From the NCBI GenBank assembly GCA_963710315.1, contig CAVPZW010000008.1, positions 558,001 to 622,000 of the forward strand: a stretch of 64,000 nt of DNA. The letters run 5' to 3'. The position numbers and the translations under genes were made by a program. This stretch comes from Palsa-360 sp963710315 (GTDB taxonomy: Bacteria > Acidobacteriota > Terriglobia > Acidiferrales > UBA7541). Below the pieces are notes generated by a model, which was not told where the DNA came from, did not search any database, and saw nothing but the letters and a program-made list of their open reading frames with translations. This document shows, in pieces, positions 8,768 through 16,347 of this stretch (position 1 is the stretch's first letter; each line of letters opens with the position of its first letter).

Positions 8768-9658
8768 TTAATGCCTGTCGTGATCTCCGCCGTGATCGTC
8801 ACCGTGGCCTCGATGCTCTTCAGGCACTTTGCGGCCTTCTCGGGCGGCTCCACGCTCGTGCTCAGAGCGTTCCTCCAGATGATGCTGTTCCTGGGGTCGT
8901 TGAGCAGGCGCATATCGGTGAACGCCCTCGTAGGGATGAACGTACGTTCCCCGGTTGAACCAGGTGCGTCCCCAGCGGGCGTTGTTGAGGAACACGGCGT
9001 GGCCTCCCCAGTCTAAGCGGCCAAATCCCGGGCCCCAGCCCCAGGGCCTGAAGAAAAGTCCCAGCGAGACGCCGAAGCCGAAACGGATCGCGCCGCCAAC
9101 ATAAAATCCGGGGCGCGGCGCGAAGAAAACGATGGCAGGGTCGTAGTAGGGGACAACGACGAAGCCGGGGTTGACAGGCATGATGGTGATGTACGGTCCC
9201 GCACCAACAACGATTTGTGCGTTGCTTCGCAGGTACCCATAATCACGAGCCTTGCGCCTCTCCCGTTGCACCGCGTCCATCACGTCCGCTTGTTGTGCAA
9301 GGAATGCGTTGCCCAAATCCGTGGTCCAATTCATGTCGCGGGACATCATTTCCAGCACGGATGGGAAGGGCAGCAGCGCCTGAACGCTTGGGTCCCAGGG
9401 GAGTTGATCGCCCTGAATGGCGTCGGCCAGGGCTTTTCCGGTGAGGTAGTGGTGCTGATCGGCCCATTTTGCGGCATCGGGGATTTGGTCGGGATACGTG
9501 GCGCCCGCCAGAATCTGCGCCACCAGCGGGTCGGGATAGAGCGCGATGCGCGCGACCAATTGATCGAGCTGCGGCGGCGAATACGACGGCGGAGCCTGCG
9601 CAAACGCTGGAGCAGAAGCGAAAACCGTTATCAACAGGAATAATTTTAGGATACGCAC
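8768..9658 (-). CDS. DUF3300-domain secreted protein
   Basis: A 296-residue protein from a GTG start behind GGGAGAA. A signal peptide (MRILKLFLLITVFASAPAFA) precedes the DUF3300 core: QLDQLVARIALYPDPLVAQIL, ATYPDQI, WDPSVQALLPFPSVLEMM and YYDPAIVF. The C-terminal 70 residues are rich in His, Glu, Arg and Asp (GHGDDHGGDHDRH) and may bind metal; that is an inference. DUF3300 proteins are common, functionally uncharacterised periplasmic or surface proteins. No operon partner is visible. Confidence 0.88.
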   Translation of the reverse strand: MRILKLFLLITVFASAPAFAQAPPSYSPPQLDQLVARIALYPDPLVAQILAGATYPDQIPDAAKWADQHHYLTGKALADAIQGDQLPWDPSVQALLPFPSVLEMMSRDMNWTTDLGNAFLAQQADVMDAVQRERRKARDYGYLRSNAQIVVGAGPYITIMPVNPGFVVVPYYDPAIVFFAPRPGFYVGGAIRFGFGVSLGLFFRPWGWGPGFGRLDWGGHAVFLNNARWGRTWFNRGTYVHPYEGVHRYAPAQRPQEQHHLEERSEHERGAAREGRKVPEEHRGHGDDHGGDHDRH

Positions 9659-9899
9659 TGTATTCTCCCTTTCATGCCTTTCATGAGAACCGGAAATTCT
9701 GTCCGTACTAGCTTGCTTCAGAGCGTCACTTCAAAGCGAGCAAAACTTCGCGCATAAGTTTCTGAAACCTAAACGAAAAGATGCGGCTTTCCCCTGCGAG
9801 GATGCTCGCTGTAGTTCAATGCACCCTTGACTCTCGCCATACCCTGTCGGAAACTCTGCGATGCTTTTGCTCACAGAATCTTTGCGCGGGCGGTGATGC

Positions 9900-10457
9900 G
9901 TGAACGTGCATCCGAAAAAATTTGGCGGACCGAAAACGCCTTACATCGTTAACGCCGCCGTGCGCATTGGGCACGTTCATCTAAAAGTTGCCAATCTTGA
10001 TCGAGCGCTCGGCTTTTACAGCGGCGTTTTGGGATTTCAGATCATGCAGCGGCTTGGTGACGGCGCGGTTTTTCTTTCCGCGGGCGGTTATCACCACCAC
10101 ATTGCTTTGAATACCTGGGAAAGCCTGGGCGGCTCGCCGCCTCCTGTCGGCACAACCGGGCTTTACCACACGGCGATTGTTTATCCGACGCGCGCGGCTC
10201 TTGCCATCGCGTTGCGCCGAGTGCTCTCCGCGCGAATCCCGCTGGAAGGCGTGGCGGATCATGGCGTGAGCGAGTCCATTTATTTGCGCGACCCGGACGA
10301 CAATGGCGTGGAGCTGTATTGCGATAAGCCGAGGGAGCTTTGGCCGCGTGACGCGGACGGAAAGCTGGCCATGTACACTCGCATGCTGGATTTGGATAAA
10401 TTGCTTGGTGAAGCGCCGCAAGGCTCGGAGCTTTCGACTGGGCCTGAGGATTTGTGA
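9900..10457 (+). CDS. VOC-family (glyoxalase / extradiol-dioxygenase-like) protein
   Basis: A 185-residue protein from a GTG start. Two beta-alpha-beta-beta-beta modules are visible. The first has RIGHVHLKVANLDRALGFYSGVLGF (metal His near 25); the second has GLYHTAIVYP (His near 91) and DPDDNGVELYCD (metal Glu near 139). This matches single-chain catechol-2,3-dioxygenase-like or glyoxalase proteins, which use Fe(II) or other divalent metals. Its place between MmgE/PrpD genes fits a role in degrading an aromatic or alpha-hydroxy compound, but the substrate cannot be named. Confidence 0.82.
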   Translation: MNVHPKKFGGPKTPYIVNAAVRIGHVHLKVANLDRALGFYSGVLGFQIMQRLGDGAVFLSAGGYHHHIALNTWESLGGSPPPVGTTGLYHTAIVYPTRAALAIALRRVLSARIPLEGVADHGVSESIYLRDPDDNGVELYCDKPRELWPRDADGKLAMYTRMLDLDKLLGEAPQGSELSTGPEDL

Positions 10458-10467
10458 CTGATTTTTA

Positions 10468-10541
10468 GTAGAACAGGCTTCAGCCTGTTGCATTGATTGT
10501 CTGAACCACAATTTAAACCAACAGGCTGAAGCCTGTCCTAC
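10468..10541. repeat. GTAG-footed double-hairpin repeat, copy C
   Basis: GTAGAACAGGCTTCAGCCTGTT at the left is mirrored by AACAGGCTGAAGCCTGTCCTAC at the right. It ends about ten bases before the start codon of the third MmgE/PrpD gene, so it would lie in that gene's leader if transcription starts upstream. Confidence 0.85.
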
Positions 10542-10553
10542 GGGGGATCTCCG

Positions 10554-12038
10554 ATGATTCGACGTGATTTTTGCAAGACATCGCTGGCGCTGGCTGGTTT
10601 GGCGCTGAGCAAAGGGCCAGCCGAGGCGCTGGCGAGTCCCGCGGAAGAATTGGCAAAAGCGCCGGGGCTGACCAAATACGTCTCCGAATTCATCGTGAAC
10701 ACCAAGTACGAAGACATTCCGGAAAACGTGATCGCGCTGGGCAAGAAAACCATGTTGGACGGATTCGGGCTGGCGCTGGCCGGCTCGGCTTCCACGGCGG
10801 GGCCGCGCATCCGGCAATACATCGAATCGCTCGGCCCATGCGGCGGCAGCGCCAGCATCATCGGCACGAAAATGAAAGTTCATCCGCGATTTGCCGCGCT
10901 GGCTAACGGCGTCTCCATCCACGCGGATGATTTTGACGATACTGGTTCGGCGTTTCATGTTGCCGCGCCTGTCCTTCCGCCATCGTTTGCGCTGTGCGAG
11001 GCAAATCGCCGCAGCGGCAAGGACTTGATGCTGGCATTTCATGTCGGCGTGGAAGTCGGAAATAAAATTGGCGATGCGATGTCTCCGCGGCACCAGCAGG
11101 ACGGATACCACACAACGGGAACCATTGGAACTCTTGGCAGCGCGGCAGCCTGCGCAAGGCTGCGCGGGCTCGATGCGGCCAAAACGGCCATCGCCCTGGC
11201 CATTGCAGGCTCGGAAGCCAGCGGCCTTCGCGACAATTTTGGATCCATGACCAAGCCGTTTCACGCCGGGCACGCCGGAGAAAGCGGCACTGTAGCGGTT
11301 GATCTTGCAGCTATCGGCTGGACGGCTGCCTCCGACATTCTGGAAGCGCAGCTGGGATTTTTTGCCGTCGGCGGCGGATTCGATCCGAAGTTCATCGTGG
11401 ATCGTCTGGGCAAGCCGTGGATGTTTGTAACTCCCGGAGATTTGATCAAGCGATTCCCCTGCGGCACGATTCAGCAGCAGGTGATGGACGAAATGCTTCG
11501 CCTCATTCAGCAAAACAATATCAAGGCGGCAGATGTCGACAAGGTAGAGGTCGGCGGAAACCTGAGCAACTACAGGACGCTCTTCCAGCACCACCCGGTA
11601 ACCGGCCTGCAGGGAAAATTCAGCATGGAATATGCCATGGCCATCCTGCTGCTTGAGCGCAAGGCGACGCTGAGTTCATTCACCGACGCCGTCGCGCAGC
11701 GCGCGGACATGCAGGATATGATCAAGCGCGTGCGCTATTATGTGGACCCCGAATTCAACAAGCTGGAACTGCAGGGGGCGTCGTTGCAGGCCATGCTCGT
11801 GGAGCAGAGCATGCTCAAAATTTACATGAAGGATGGGAAAGTTATTTCAGGGCGCACCGAACCCGCCAAGGGAAGCCCGGAAAATCCCATGACCTTTGAG
11901 GAAGTGGCCGACAAGTTCCGGGGGAACGCCGAATTTCTAAAATGGCCGAGGCAAAAGGCCGAGTCGGTCATCGAACTCGTGAAGTCCCTGGAAACTCTGC
12001 CGGACATGAGCAAGCTCACCGCGGCGCTCGCGGGCTGA
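10554..12038 (+). CDS. Tat-exported MmgE/PrpD-family protein, copy 3
   Basis: A 494-residue protein with an exact twin-arginine motif, RRDFCK, at residues 3-8 followed by a hydrophobic stretch. It is clearly diverged from copies 1 and 2 but has the family layout: helical domain 1 with GKKTMLDGFGLALAGS, the substrate-side segment NGVSIHADDFDDT, and a central lid domain (FPCGTIQQQVMDEML). It lacks the NNREMPDICLQHM block of the other two, so it belongs to another subfamily. GGGGG 11 bases before the ATG may serve as SD. The substrate is unknown. Confidence 0.83.
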   Translation: MIRRDFCKTSLALAGLALSKGPAEALASPAEELAKAPGLTKYVSEFIVNTKYEDIPENVIALGKKTMLDGFGLALAGSASTAGPRIRQYIESLGPCGGSASIIGTKMKVHPRFAALANGVSIHADDFDDTGSAFHVAAPVLPPSFALCEANRRSGKDLMLAFHVGVEVGNKIGDAMSPRHQQDGYHTTGTIGTLGSAAACARLRGLDAAKTAIALAIAGSEASGLRDNFGSMTKPFHAGHAGESGTVAVDLAAIGWTAASDILEAQLGFFAVGGGFDPKFIVDRLGKPWMFVTPGDLIKRFPCGTIQQQVMDEMLRLIQQNNIKAADVDKVEVGGNLSNYRTLFQHHPVTGLQGKFSMEYAMAILLLERKATLSSFTDAVAQRADMQDMIKRVRYYVDPEFNKLELQGASLQAMLVEQSMLKIYMKDGKVISGRTEPAKGSPENPMTFEEVADKFRGNAEFLKWPRQKAESVIELVKSLETLPDMSKLTAALAG

Positions 12039-12101
12039 GCCGCTGCAGCTCAAGCCGAGGCTACCACACGCAAGCGGCCCTGGCGTATCGTGCCCGCACG
12101 G

Positions 12102-12989
12102 CTACCGCGCGTACGATCCGGTTTTCAAATCATCCAGGATCGACGCGGCGCGCGGCGACCAGCCCAGTTCCTTCTTTGCCTTATCGCCGCTCACCTGTTG
12201 ATCAAGGACCAGCGCATCCGCGAATGCTCCCATGGCCTTGCGCGCTTCCTCGAGGGGCCATGCCTGCGTTTTGCCTTTCGCTCCAGCGCCCATGCTTGCA
12301 GCTTCGGCCACATCACGCACAGGATACGAGGGGCCGTGCGCCGCATTGTAGAGAGAGCCGGGCGCGGCTTTTTGCAGCGCTAGGACGTAAAGCTGCGCGA
12401 GGTCCTCGACCTCCACAAATGGCCAGCGGTTTCGGCCGTCTCCAACGTAAGTTGTTGCGCCGGTTTCGCGCGCGGATTTCGTGAGCATCGCGGGGATGCT
12501 TCCGCCGCAGCCATACACTAGTGCGGGGCGGATCACGACTGTGCGCACGCCGCGGCCTTTGTATGCGAGCACTTCCTGCTCAATGGCAGGCCGATGCGCG
12601 ACGAGAGGCGTGGGATTGACAGGCGTCAGTTCGTCCGCAAGTTTGTCTCCGGTTGAGCCAAGGACCCACACGCCGCTGGTGTAAACAAACGGCTTTCCAG
12701 AGCCTTCGAGCACACTGAGAATCGCGCGCACCACGGCCAAATCCACTTGAGGAGAGCTTGCATCGTTGGTGTTGGCCGTGTGGATCACGCCTTCGGATAA
12801 GCGGGCCGCCGCAGCAATAGCTTCCGGCTTATGCAAATCGCCGAGGCATGCGCGGATTCCGCGCGCCTCCAGCTGATTCGCTTTTTCAGGCGTGCGCGCA
12901 AGCCCGGTTACTTTGTGTCCCGCTTTTTGCAAAGCTTCCGCAACGGCGCTTCCGATATATCCCGTAGCCCCAGTCAGAAAAACTTCCAT
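12102..12989 (-). CDS. NAD-dependent epimerase/dehydratase-family (extended SDR-like) protein
   Basis: A 295-residue Rossmann protein. The ATG at 12989 is chosen because GGAGGG lies nine bases upstream and the protein then opens with MEVFLTGATGYIGSAVAEAL, the glycine-rich nucleotide site. Asn-Thr-Asn-Asp near 74 and VYTSGVWVLG near 103 occupy the usual positions. The expected YxxxK active site is not obvious: the segment after VWVLG reads THRPAIEQEVL-like VAHRPAIEQEVL without a Tyr. It may therefore be an atypical SDR with altered or no catalysis. Confidence 0.8.
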   Translation of the reverse strand: MEVFLTGATGYIGSAVAEALQKAGHKVTGLARTPEKANQLEARGIRACLGDLHKPEAIAAAARLSEGVIHTANTNDASSPQVDLAVVRAILSVLEGSGKPFVYTSGVWVLGSTGDKLADELTPVNPTPLVAHRPAIEQEVLAYKGRGVRTVVIRPALVYGCGGSIPAMLTKSARETGATTYVGDGRNRWPFVEVEDLAQLYVLALQKAAPGSLYNAAHGPSYPVRDVAEAASMGAGAKGKTQAWPLEEARKAMGAFADALVLDQQVSGDKAKKELGWSPRAASILDDLKTGSYAR

Positions 12990-13086
12990 GTGATTTTGCC
13001 CTCCGAGATGGATCAACAAAGGATCATTGTACTGTGCGGGATGCGGAACTCAAGCGGCGCGCTTGCGTTCCATTGGCGGCGGAGAG

Positions 13087-13404
13087 CTACGGGCGGTGTT
13101 CTTTTGCGGGAGTGGCGACCGGCTTGAGCGTGGCGCTCCAGCAGCGTTCGCACACTTCATCGGGATACACGAAATAGTTGGAAGACTTGCCGCATTTCTT
13201 GCATTCGAGCGGGATGGGACGCGCAACGCCGCGCACGCTCAGCCCTCGCGCACGAGCCTTTCGCTCCACCCACAATACAAATTCCACGGCTACGTTTCGG
13301 TCGCGATACGACTCGGAATCTTCAGGCCTGAGGAAGAAGGGCCAGGGACGAAGGAGCAGTGCCATACCCACGATACCCAGAATCACTACGAGCGCCCAGA
13401 TCAT
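13087..13404 (-). CDS. Membrane-anchored zinc-ribbon-like hypothetical protein
   Basis: A 105-residue protein with one N-terminal membrane helix (residues 2-20, WALVVILGIVGMALLL), a basic middle and two CxxC pairs, ECKKCGKS and CERCWS, spaced about 18 residues apart as in a zinc ribbon. The C terminus is Lys/Arg/Pro-rich. No family name is recognised. It follows the SDR gene's promoter region on the same strand but is upstream of it, so the two might be co-transcribed. Confidence 0.55.
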   Translation of the reverse strand: MIWALVVILGIVGMALLLRPWPFFLRPEDSESYRDRNVAVEFVLWVERKARARGLSVRGVARPIPLECKKCGKSSNYFVYPDEVCERCWSATLKPVATPAKEHRP

Positions 13405-13519
13405 ATGCGTGCCCCGCTACTGGAACCATATCGGTAAAACTACAAATTTACATTAGCTGCGTTGCGCGGGAACGGCCCCAGGGATGTTGTGGTTGCGACT
13501 CCTATTGGTTACGGGTGGT

Positions 13520-13559
13520 GGCACTTGGAACACATTCTCTAACCGAGAACCCAAGTGCC
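13520..13559. other. Inverted repeat in intergenic space
   Basis: Exact nine-base arms GGCACTTGG (13520-13528) and CCAAGTGCC (13551-13559) enclose 22 bases in the gap 13405-13646. There is no U tract, so a classical terminator is unlikely. It could be a protein-binding site or RNA hairpin. Confidence 0.35.
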
Positions 13560-13646
13560 GCCATTCGATTGCGAGTGCTTTGCGGAGATCGATAAGCCTG
13601 GCTTTGTGAAGCCCACACCATATCCATAGTTAGAGATTTGCGTTGG

Positions 13647-14591
13647 CTACTTCTTATCGGTCGCGGGAAGAACGGCATTCCCAACCTGCTTGTTGTACTC
13701 CGCCATATCGATTGGCGAGCAGAGCATTTCCGACATATCGAAGCCGGGCGGCTGCAAATGCAGAGGGAATTTGTTGAGACCTTGCCAGGGCTCTGTATAC
13801 ATCTTGGGATCGTAAATCGTCACCGTGAGTTCCATATTGTCATGATCCACGCGGTGGAAGCGTTCCTCCACGCGCAAATCCTCGCTATGCGGCCGGCCCG
13901 CGTGATCGAGCCAACTCCTTGGATTTAATCCCACTGTTTCGACCACGAACGTATAATCATCCACCCATTTTCCGACGGAATAGCCGTTCCATCGCAATTC
14001 CGGATCCTTGGGCAGTTCTCGTCCGTCCGTCCAAATGGTGCGCCAATTCCCGTAAAATTGATTTAAGTAGATCACCTTGCTGGCAGTCTGAACCAGTTCG
14101 ATGGTTCTCAATTCGAAAAGCTCCATGCGAGGGAATCCAACCGGGTCGCACTGGTCCACGGGATCGTTTGCAAGCGCGGCAGGGACTTGCCGGACGCTCG
14201 GCCCTGAGGGCTTGTTGGCCTTCAGCGCCTCCAGACCCATTGGCGTGTAATGCAGAGGGCGCATGATGCCCGTTTCGTCGGGCCGTCCCCCTTCAACGCC
14301 CTGTCCTCGCGGCGCTGTCAGCGCCGGGTGCTCCAGCGCGCCGCTTGGCTGGCGTCCCCCATCCTGTTCAGCCGCATCCCAGATCCCCGAAATGTCGCGG
14401 CGCGGGGCAGGGGCCGATTTCTTTCCGGCATACCACGGTTTGATCGGCGGAATGCTGTCCCACGTCTTCGGATTTGACTGTTGTTCTTCCGCCGCTTTGG
14501 TTTGCGCGGATTGCGCGCCCGCGGCAGGAGAAATCATCAATCCTGCAAGCACAGCGAATAGCGACACCACCCAGCCCTTTGAAATTCCCAA
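13647..14591 (-). CDS. Secreted hypothetical protein (Acidobacteriota type)
   Basis: A 314-residue protein from a TTG start with GGGAGG five bases upstream. A signal peptide (residues about 1-26, ending AAGAQS) precedes a Pro-rich linker, then blocks such as RRDISGIWD, DPVDQCDPVGFPRM, VYLNQFYGNWRTIWTDGR and WVDDYTFVVETVGLN. I recognise these blocks as a recurrent secreted protein of Acidobacteriota and some Proteobacteria that often lies beside DUF6152 proteins. DUF6152 is indeed the upstream neighbour, 63 bases away on the same strand. Function unknown. Confidence 0.7.
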   Translation of the reverse strand: MGISKGWVVSLFAVLAGLMISPAAGAQSAQTKAAEEQQSNPKTWDSIPPIKPWYAGKKSAPAPRRDISGIWDAAEQDGGRQPSGALEHPALTAPRGQGVEGGRPDETGIMRPLHYTPMGLEALKANKPSGPSVRQVPAALANDPVDQCDPVGFPRMELFELRTIELVQTASKVIYLNQFYGNWRTIWTDGRELPKDPELRWNGYSVGKWVDDYTFVVETVGLNPRSWLDHAGRPHSEDLRVEERFHRVDHDNMELTVTIYDPKMYTEPWQGLNKFPLHLQPPGFDMSEMLCSPIDMAEYNKQVGNAVLPATDKK

Positions 14592-14653
14592 GATTCCTCC
14601 CAGCAGCTTCGACTCAGCTTCTCGAATCTACCCCACAGCCGCCCAAACCTGTC

Positions 14654-15052
14654 CTATGGCTGGAATTGCTTGCCGTTGATTACGATACGTCTTCTCGGCG
14701 CGGTTGGGCTGGAACTCCCCAGGAACCCCACTGGATTGCCGTTGCGCGCCGGCATGGCATCGATTTCAACCTCATCACCGGGCTTGAATGTATTTTTACT
14801 CCAGCCAATCTGCATCATGGACACAGGGTTTTGAGCTTCCACGATCCAATGCACGATGTTCCCGCTATCGTCCTTGACGTCGACCTTCACGAAAACGTGC
14901 GGGTTCGACCAAACAAAAGCCGTTACGGTTCCCTTCACGATGACCGATTTGTCCGTTTCGTACGTCGCCCCGCCATGATGCGCGAACATCGGGACGGACA
15001 TCGCCAAAAGCATCACGGCTGCGAAGAAAATGACCCCAAGCCTTTTTATCAT
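14654..15052 (-). CDS. DUF6152-family secreted protein
   Basis: A 132-residue protein. The ATG at 15052 has AGGGAG eight bases upstream; a GTG two codons earlier is too close. A signal peptide ends at MFAHHGG. The family marks HHG, GTVTAFVWSNPHVFVKVDV and WIVEAQNP-SMMQ-GW are all present. DUF6152 proteins are small periplasmic beta-barrel proteins of unknown function. It probably forms an operon with the secreted protein that follows it. Confidence 0.8.
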   Translation of the reverse strand: MIKRLGVIFFAAVMLLAMSVPMFAHHGGATYETDKSVIVKGTVTAFVWSNPHVFVKVDVKDDSGNIVHWIVEAQNPVSMMQIGWSKNTFKPGDEVEIDAMPARNGNPVGFLGSSSPTAPRRRIVINGKQFQP

Positions 15053-15058
15053 CAGCAC

Positions 15059-15365
15059 TTCTCCCTATTCTCGATCAGAGTAGCATCCGGTCCGGGAATG
15101 GCGTCCGAGGGTAGCGCGAATTACAACAAATTCGCTCAGACCGTACTTATGCGCAATTTATACACCCGGAATCAATTTCCGTGAACCTAATTGTTTTCAT
15201 CCTTGCAGGGCAAGAACATCGCCCAGAACTGTGATTTGCGGTGATAAATGGCGGGCGAATCAATCACAATGATTGTTGATGTTGGAAGATTCACAGTTGT
15301 GGGCGCGTCCGCGTCCGCGTCTTGGCTGTTGGAGGTTCGGGGACCTGCAAGTTAAACTGTGAGGC
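15059..15365. other. 307-base intergenic stretch without a supported gene
   Basis: Between the DUF6152 start and tRNA-Ser I see no conserved ORF. Several short reverse-strand frames run through the tRNA but are translation artefacts. AT-rich patches near 15150-15200 and TTAAAC near 15353 could belong to promoters of the flanking genes. Confidence 0.5.
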
Positions 15366-15455
15366 GGAGGGGTGGGAGAGCGGTTTAATCCGGCGGTCTT
15401 GAAAACCGTTGAGCCCGAAAGGGTTCCGGGGGTTCGAATCCCCCCTCCTCCGCCA
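15366..15455 (+). tRNA. tRNA-Ser (UGA anticodon)
   Basis: A 90-base class II tRNA. The acceptor stem GGAGGGG pairs with CTCCTCC, with discriminator G and an encoded CCA. The anticodon loop CTTGAAA gives anticodon TGA at 15400-15402 on a five-pair stem. A long variable arm (AGCCCGAAAGGGTT) marks serine. The T arm is GGGGG-TTCGAAT-CCCCC. Confidence 0.96.
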
Positions 15456-15577
15456 TACATTGCCGCGCTGGCATGGTCCGGGATTTTCTCTTACGGAAAT
15501 TCTCAGTTGTAAATTTACGCTCGCCAATTTGAAGGAAGCAGGCAAGGCAGGGAGCCGCGGTTCCGCGCAGAACTGCG

Positions 15578-15603
15578 TTGACTGTTAACTGTTGACAGTA
15601 TAC
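15578..15603 (+). promoter_or_regulatory. Promoter/operator candidate for the GntR-tartrate operon
   Basis: Direct repeats TTGACTGT (15578-15585) and TTGACAGT (15592-15599) are 14 bases apart. The second lies in the near-palindrome ACTGTTGACAGT, followed directly by the palindrome GTATAC (15598-15603). FCD-type GntR regulators commonly bind short TGT-n-ACA or GTATAC-centred palindromes, so autoregulation by the adjacent regulator is plausible. TTGACA also resembles a -35 element. Confidence 0.45.
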
Positions 15604-15630
15604 GATTTCCGGAATGAATTGAGGTTTGCG

Positions 15631-16347
15631 ATGAAGAACGAGGATACGCTGACGCAGCTTCGCGCGCGCCGCTCCAAGTCTCTGTCCTCCCTGGCCGCTG
15701 AGGAACTGGAGCGGATGATCATCAACGGGGAGCTGCAGTCCGGCGATCGCATCAATGAAAGCACGCTGGCGAAGATGTTCGGCATCAGCCGCGGGCCGAT
15801 CCGCGAGGCCTGCCGCAGCCTGGAAAAAAGCGGGTTGGTGAAGGTGGTTACCAATCGCGGAGTGTTTGTGCGCGAGATGAGCGTTGCGCAAGCCGCGGAG
15901 ATTTATGACGTGCGCGCGCATCTCTTTGGCTTGGCTGGCAGGCTGGCTGCGAATCGCGCCACGAAACGCGACCTCGCGGAATTGCGCGCCATGGTGGATG
16001 AAATGGAGCGCGCCAAGGATATCGACGAGTATTACCCATTGAACGTGGCGTTTCATGGCCGTCTGGTGGAACTTTCCGGCAACAGCCGTCTCGCGGAACT
16101 TTATAAATCCTTGAGCAAGGAGCTTCACTTGTTTCGCCGGCGAGGTCTTGTGCAGGGCGAGTCCATGGTTTCCTCGAATCGCGAACATGTGCGCATGATC
16201 GAGGCGCTGCGAAACCGAAACGCTGATTTGGCGGAGCGTGAAATGGTTCGCCACATTCAGGCAGGCAAAGCGCGGCTGCTGAAAGGCGCGGAAGAGCAAA
16301 TTTCCAAGGTTTCAAAAACTCGGGTCCGCAAAGGCAAGGAGAATTGA
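15631..16347 (+). CDS. GntR-family transcriptional regulator (FadR/FCD subfamily)
   Basis: A 238-residue regulator from the ATG at 15631 (GAGG six bases upstream). The N-terminal winged helix reads LAAEELERMIINGELQSGDRINESTLAKMFGISRG-PIREA, the classic GntR signature. The all-helical FCD domain follows with likely metal ligands in DVRAHLFGL, NVAFHGRLVEL and NREHVRMIEAL. Such regulators repress sugar-acid or hydroxy-acid catabolism until the acid binds. The stop overlaps the next start by one base, so it heads the operon. Confidence 0.88.
   Translation: MKNEDTLTQLRARRSKSLSSLAAEELERMIINGELQSGDRINESTLAKMFGISRGPIREACRSLEKSGLVKVVTNRGVFVREMSVAQAAEIYDVRAHLFGLAGRLAANRATKRDLAELRAMVDEMERAKDIDEYYPLNVAFHGRLVELSGNSRLAELYKSLSKELHLFRRRGLVQGESMVSSNREHVRMIEALRNRNADLAEREMVRHIQAGKARLLKGAEEQISKVSKTRVRKGKEN

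Noticed and set aside
9981..11594. Reverse 537-residue ORF opposite the VOC and third MmgE/PrpD genes
   Set aside because: It spans two real rightward genes and the repeat between them, and has antisense-type composition.
15260..15545. Reverse-strand ORFs with GGGGIRTPGTLSGSTVF-type sequence
   Set aside because: They are antisense translations of tRNA-Ser and its flanks, a well-known artefact; the tRNA itself is complete.
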